A DNA stretch of 23,780 nt from a virus. A program made the translations under genes and the position numbers. Below the pieces are notes generated by a model. It did no database searches. It was not told the origin of the DNA and was given only the letters and a program-made list of their open reading frames with translations. The stretch lies in the IMG/VR virus record IMGVR_UViG_3300042880_001082, positions 1 to 23,780 of that record. One strand, given 5' to 3'. Positions 21,709 to 23,780 of the stretch are shown here, in pieces (position 1 is the stretch's first letter; every line of letters begins with the position of its first letter).

Positions 21709-22166
21709 TCAAGCATCCTAGCAAAATTTCTGCCCTTCGAAAACAAAGGTAGTGCAGCGTAAAATTGTCGTGTTGCACAGCGGAATTTGCTTCGCCTATT
21801 ATGCCTTCACCTTAAAGAATTGTGATCGCGATTGATCGTGAGGTCGTCGCAGGTCACGTTCCTGAAGGCCAGAGAGGAATAGCGAAACCAAGAGTGAACC
21901 TGATGGTTCCTTCCTGGCCATGTCGTATGCGGGGGGCGGAAGCGCCCGACCCCTCTAGCGTCAGAATAAAAATATGGGTTGCAGTTTGCACTATAGCCAC
22001 ATGAATTCAATGACTTAGGTGCAAACCTAGGCCCTTCAGGTTTGCACCTGGTTTGCACCCAACCCCCGCATGGTTTGCACCAATTCGGCGTGATTTCAGC
22101 AGCTTAGGTGCAAACCTCAGCGCATAGCGCCGCGCATCCCAGCCCACTCCTTCACGGATACCTCCC
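21709..22166. other. Regulatory gap of about 460 bp before the methyltransferase
   Basis: No gene supported. The left half is AT-rich with no recognisable feature. The right half carries the GGTGCAAACC repeat cluster, placed so that it ends about 50 bases before the methyltransferase start. Confidence 0.5.
21983..22117. repeat. GGTGCAAACC / GGTTTGCACC iteron-like cluster
   Basis: Full 12-mers AGGTGCAAACCT occur at 22017-22028 and 22106-22117, and the inverted AGGTTTGCACCT at 22038-22049. GGTTTGCACC recurs at 22050-22059 and 22072-22081, with a partial AGTTTGCAC at 21983-21991. Six sites in 135 bases in both orientations are far more than chance. They lie directly upstream of the ParB-domain methyltransferase gene, so they may be its operators, a ParB-type binding array, or replication iterons. 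Confidence 0.8.
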
Positions 22167-23618
22167 ATGACGCTTCCCTGGATGGCCGAGCGGATCCAAC
22201 TCCGCGCGATTGCATCGCTGCGCCCGCATGCCGGCAATGCGCGCGTGCATGACGCGGCGCAGCTCGCCCAGATCATGGCCAGCATGCAGGCCTTCGGCTT
22301 CACCAACCCGCTGCTGGTGGACGAGGATGGCGTGCTGATCGCAGGCCATGGCCGCTTGGCGGCGGCGGAGGCGCTCGGCATCGCCAAGGTGCCGGTGATT
22401 GTGCTGAAGCACTTGGCACCCGCGCAAAAGGAAGCGCTGCGGCTTGCTGATAATCGCATCGCAGAGAACGCCACCTGGGACCAGGCGCTGCTGCGTGATG
22501 CGCTGGCGAGCGTCCAGGCGGCGGAGATTGACCTGGCGGCGCTTGGTTTCTCGGCGGATGAACTTGCGGGCATCCTCGCGGCGGCTGGAGATGCCGTGTC
22601 TGACGGCGATGCGCCCGAAGCCCTGCCCGCGGACACCGCCGAGAACCCTGCCGCGCCCGCGATTAGCGAGGATGCAGACGATCCTGCCGATGCAGAGCCC
22701 GAGGCACCGCGCCAGGCGGTCTCTCGCTCCGGTGATTTGTGGCTGCTGGGCGCGCATCAGTTGCTGTGTGGCGACAGCAACGACGCGGCGGCGGTGGCGC
22801 GCGTGATGGAAAGCGATCGCGCCGCGATGCTGTTCACCTCGCCACCTTACGGAAACCAGCGCGCCTACACGACCGGCGGTGTGACGGATTGGGATGCGCT
22901 GATGCAGGGCGTGTTCCAGCATCTGGACGCGGCGCTGCGGCCGGATGGCCAGGCGCTGGTCAATCTCGGCCTGATCCATCGCGAAAATGAATGGCAGCCC
23001 TATTGGGAAGGCTGGCTGGAATGGATGCGCGCGCGGGGTTGGCGTCGCTTTGGGCTCTACACCTGGGACCAGGGGCCGGGATTGCCGGGCGATTGGAATG
23101 GTCGTTTGGCGCCGGCCTTCGAGTTGGTGTTTCACTTCAACCGTACGGCGCGGCAGGCGAACAAGATCATCCCTTGCAAATGGGCTGGCACGCCGAATAA
23201 GGGCAGCGGGCTACGTGCGGCGGATGGCGAGGTGAAAGCTTACACGCATATCGGGCAGCCGGTGCAGGATATGCGCATTCCGGACGCGGTGCTGCGCATC
23301 ACCCGCCACAAGGGGCGCGGTATTGAGACGGAACATCCGGCGGTGTTTCCAGTGGCGCTGCCGGATTTCCTGATGCGTGCATACACGGAGGCTGGCGAGG
23401 TGGTGTTTGAGCCCTTCGCAGGAAGCGGCACGACGCTGATTGCCGGGGAACGCACGGGCCGGATTGTGCGCGGCATTGAATTGGCACCTGCCTATGTGGA
23501 TCTGGCGATTGCGCGCTGGCGGATGCTTTACCCGGATCAGCCGGTGACGCTGGCGGCTGATGGGCGCGATTACGATGCGATCGCTGCTGCGCGGGCGGAG
23601 GTGGCAGATGCAGCCTGA
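22167..23618 (+). CDS. ParB-like nuclease-domain/DNA methyltransferase fusion
   Basis: 483 aa. The N-terminal ParB/Srx-type domain (about 1-100) has LRPHAGNARVHDAAQL, GFTNPLLVDEDG, IAGHGRLAAAEALGI and LRLADNRIAENATWD. An acidic Ala/Pro/Asp-rich linker spans about 140-180. The amino-methyltransferase part has catalytic motif IV TSPPY (224-228) before the AdoMet motif FEPFAGSGTT (414-423), i.e. the beta-class order shared with CcrM-type enzymes. It would methylate adenine-N6 or cytosine-N4; the sequence does not tell which. Such fusions are common solitary methyltransferases of prophages and usually lie near replication or packaging genes. No restriction endonuclease is adjacent. The upstream iterons may mediate autoregulation. 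No strong ribosome binding site is visible. Confidence 0.93.
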   Translation: MTLPWMAERIQLRAIASLRPHAGNARVHDAAQLAQIMASMQAFGFTNPLLVDEDGVLIAGHGRLAAAEALGIAKVPVIVLKHLAPAQKEALRLADNRIAENATWDQALLRDALASVQAAEIDLAALGFSADELAGILAAAGDAVSDGDAPEALPADTAENPAAPAISEDADDPADAEPEAPRQAVSRSGDLWLLGAHQLLCGDSNDAAAVARVMESDRAAMLFTSPPYGNQRAYTTGGVTDWDALMQGVFQHLDAALRPDGQALVNLGLIHRENEWQPYWEGWLEWMRARGWRRFGLYTWDQGPGLPGDWNGRLAPAFELVFHFNRTARQANKIIPCKWAGTPNKGSGLRAADGEVKAYTHIGQPVQDMRIPDAVLRITRHKGRGIETEHPAVFPVALPDFLMRAYTEAGEVVFEPFAGSGTTLIAGERTGRIVRGIELAPAYVDLAIARWRMLYPDQPVTLAADGRDYDAIAAARAEVADAA

Positions 23619-23642
23619 GCTCGCCGTTGTATCGCTACCTGT

Positions 23643-23780
23643 AGCGGCGCTGGTGAGGCCGTGCTGGGCGAAATACGCGCCATCACCGACGCCCGCCCCA
23701 CCTATGGCTATCGCCGCGTCACGGCCTTGCTGAACCGGGCCAGGCGCAATGCAGGCGCGCCACAGATCAATCACAAGCGC
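23643..23780 (+). mobile_element. IS3-family transposase (orfB) fragment running off the window
   Basis: From about 23661 the frame reads VLGEIRAITDARPTYGYRRV and TALLNRARRNAGAPQINHKR up to the last base. This is the conserved HTH/pre-catalytic block of IS3-family OrfB (RPTYGYRR, NHKR). There is no start codon or orfA in the 40 bases after the methyltransferase stop, so the 5' part is missing. Whether the DDE domain continues to the right cannot be seen. Confidence 0.75.

Noticed and set aside
16446-22117. CRISPR array among the short repeats
   Set aside because: The repeats are 7-12 bases, occur in both orientations and lack regular spacers of about 30 bases; no cas genes are present. The cysteine-cluster nuclease only resembles Cas4 and sits in a phage operon.
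22152-23135. Minus-strand 327-codon open frame opposite the methyltransferase
   Set aside because: Shadow frame; the plus strand carries both ParB and methyltransferase motifs.

Overview
This window looks like a high-GC alphaproteobacterial chromosome segment, probably Rhodospirillales/Acetobacteraceae-like. That placement is inferred from the gene families and from the GC-rich codon use in most genes, not from a marker search. The left edge is core genome: the first 30 codons of rplU (bL21, minus strand) and a complete tRNA-Ser(CGA) with its own promoter. Everything to the right is accessory DNA: an integrated, partly decayed phage-like element with cargo and IS scars.

Layout: (1) 391-4053 holds an IS91-type transposase remnant and one long gene of unknown function (PKD-like repeats plus four C-terminal membrane segments, TTG start), bracketed by two similar direct repeats. 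(2) 4054-6498 is a tight minus-strand operon of four overlapping genes: a small conserved ORF, DUF2924, a large serine recombinase and a small HTH-like protein. (3) 6813-8937 is a two-gene cassette, visibly less GC-rich than its neighbours, that I cannot assign to any family. It ends in a good intrinsic terminator. (4) 9092-17470 is a plus-strand phage replication/recombination operon in which most genes overlap: HTH excisionase-like protein, Hjc-like nuclease, small membrane protein, Sak4-like ATPase, DUF669 protein, PD-(D/E)XK nuclease with a cysteine cluster, SF2 helicase, DUF6511 protein, primase/DUF3987 protein, a small protein and a DUF6456-like protein. A repeat-rich non-coding patch with ATAACCG motifs follows the primase. 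(5) 17471-21708 is an IS-bounded insertion: an IS630 remnant, a divergent neutral-ceramidase-like gene, an internally deleted IS1380-type element that keeps both terminal inverted repeats, and a short AT-rich hypothetical gene. (6) 21983-22117 is a cluster of GGTGCAAACC iterons in front of a ParB-domain/DNA methyltransferase fusion, followed by an IS3-family orfB fragment at the window end.

How it fits together: the recombinase operon probably moves the element. The replication module looks like the early region of a temperate phage: annealing ATPase, DUF669 partner, exonuclease, helicase, primase and resolvase. The methyltransferase would normally sit near it but is now separated by the IS-bounded segment. 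No terminase, portal, capsid or tail genes are visible, so the element is either a remnant, a satellite, or continues beyond the window. The best candidates for undescribed biology are the two-gene cassette, the PKD/membrane protein, the ceramidase homologue with altered active-site residues, and the two different iteron-like arrays.
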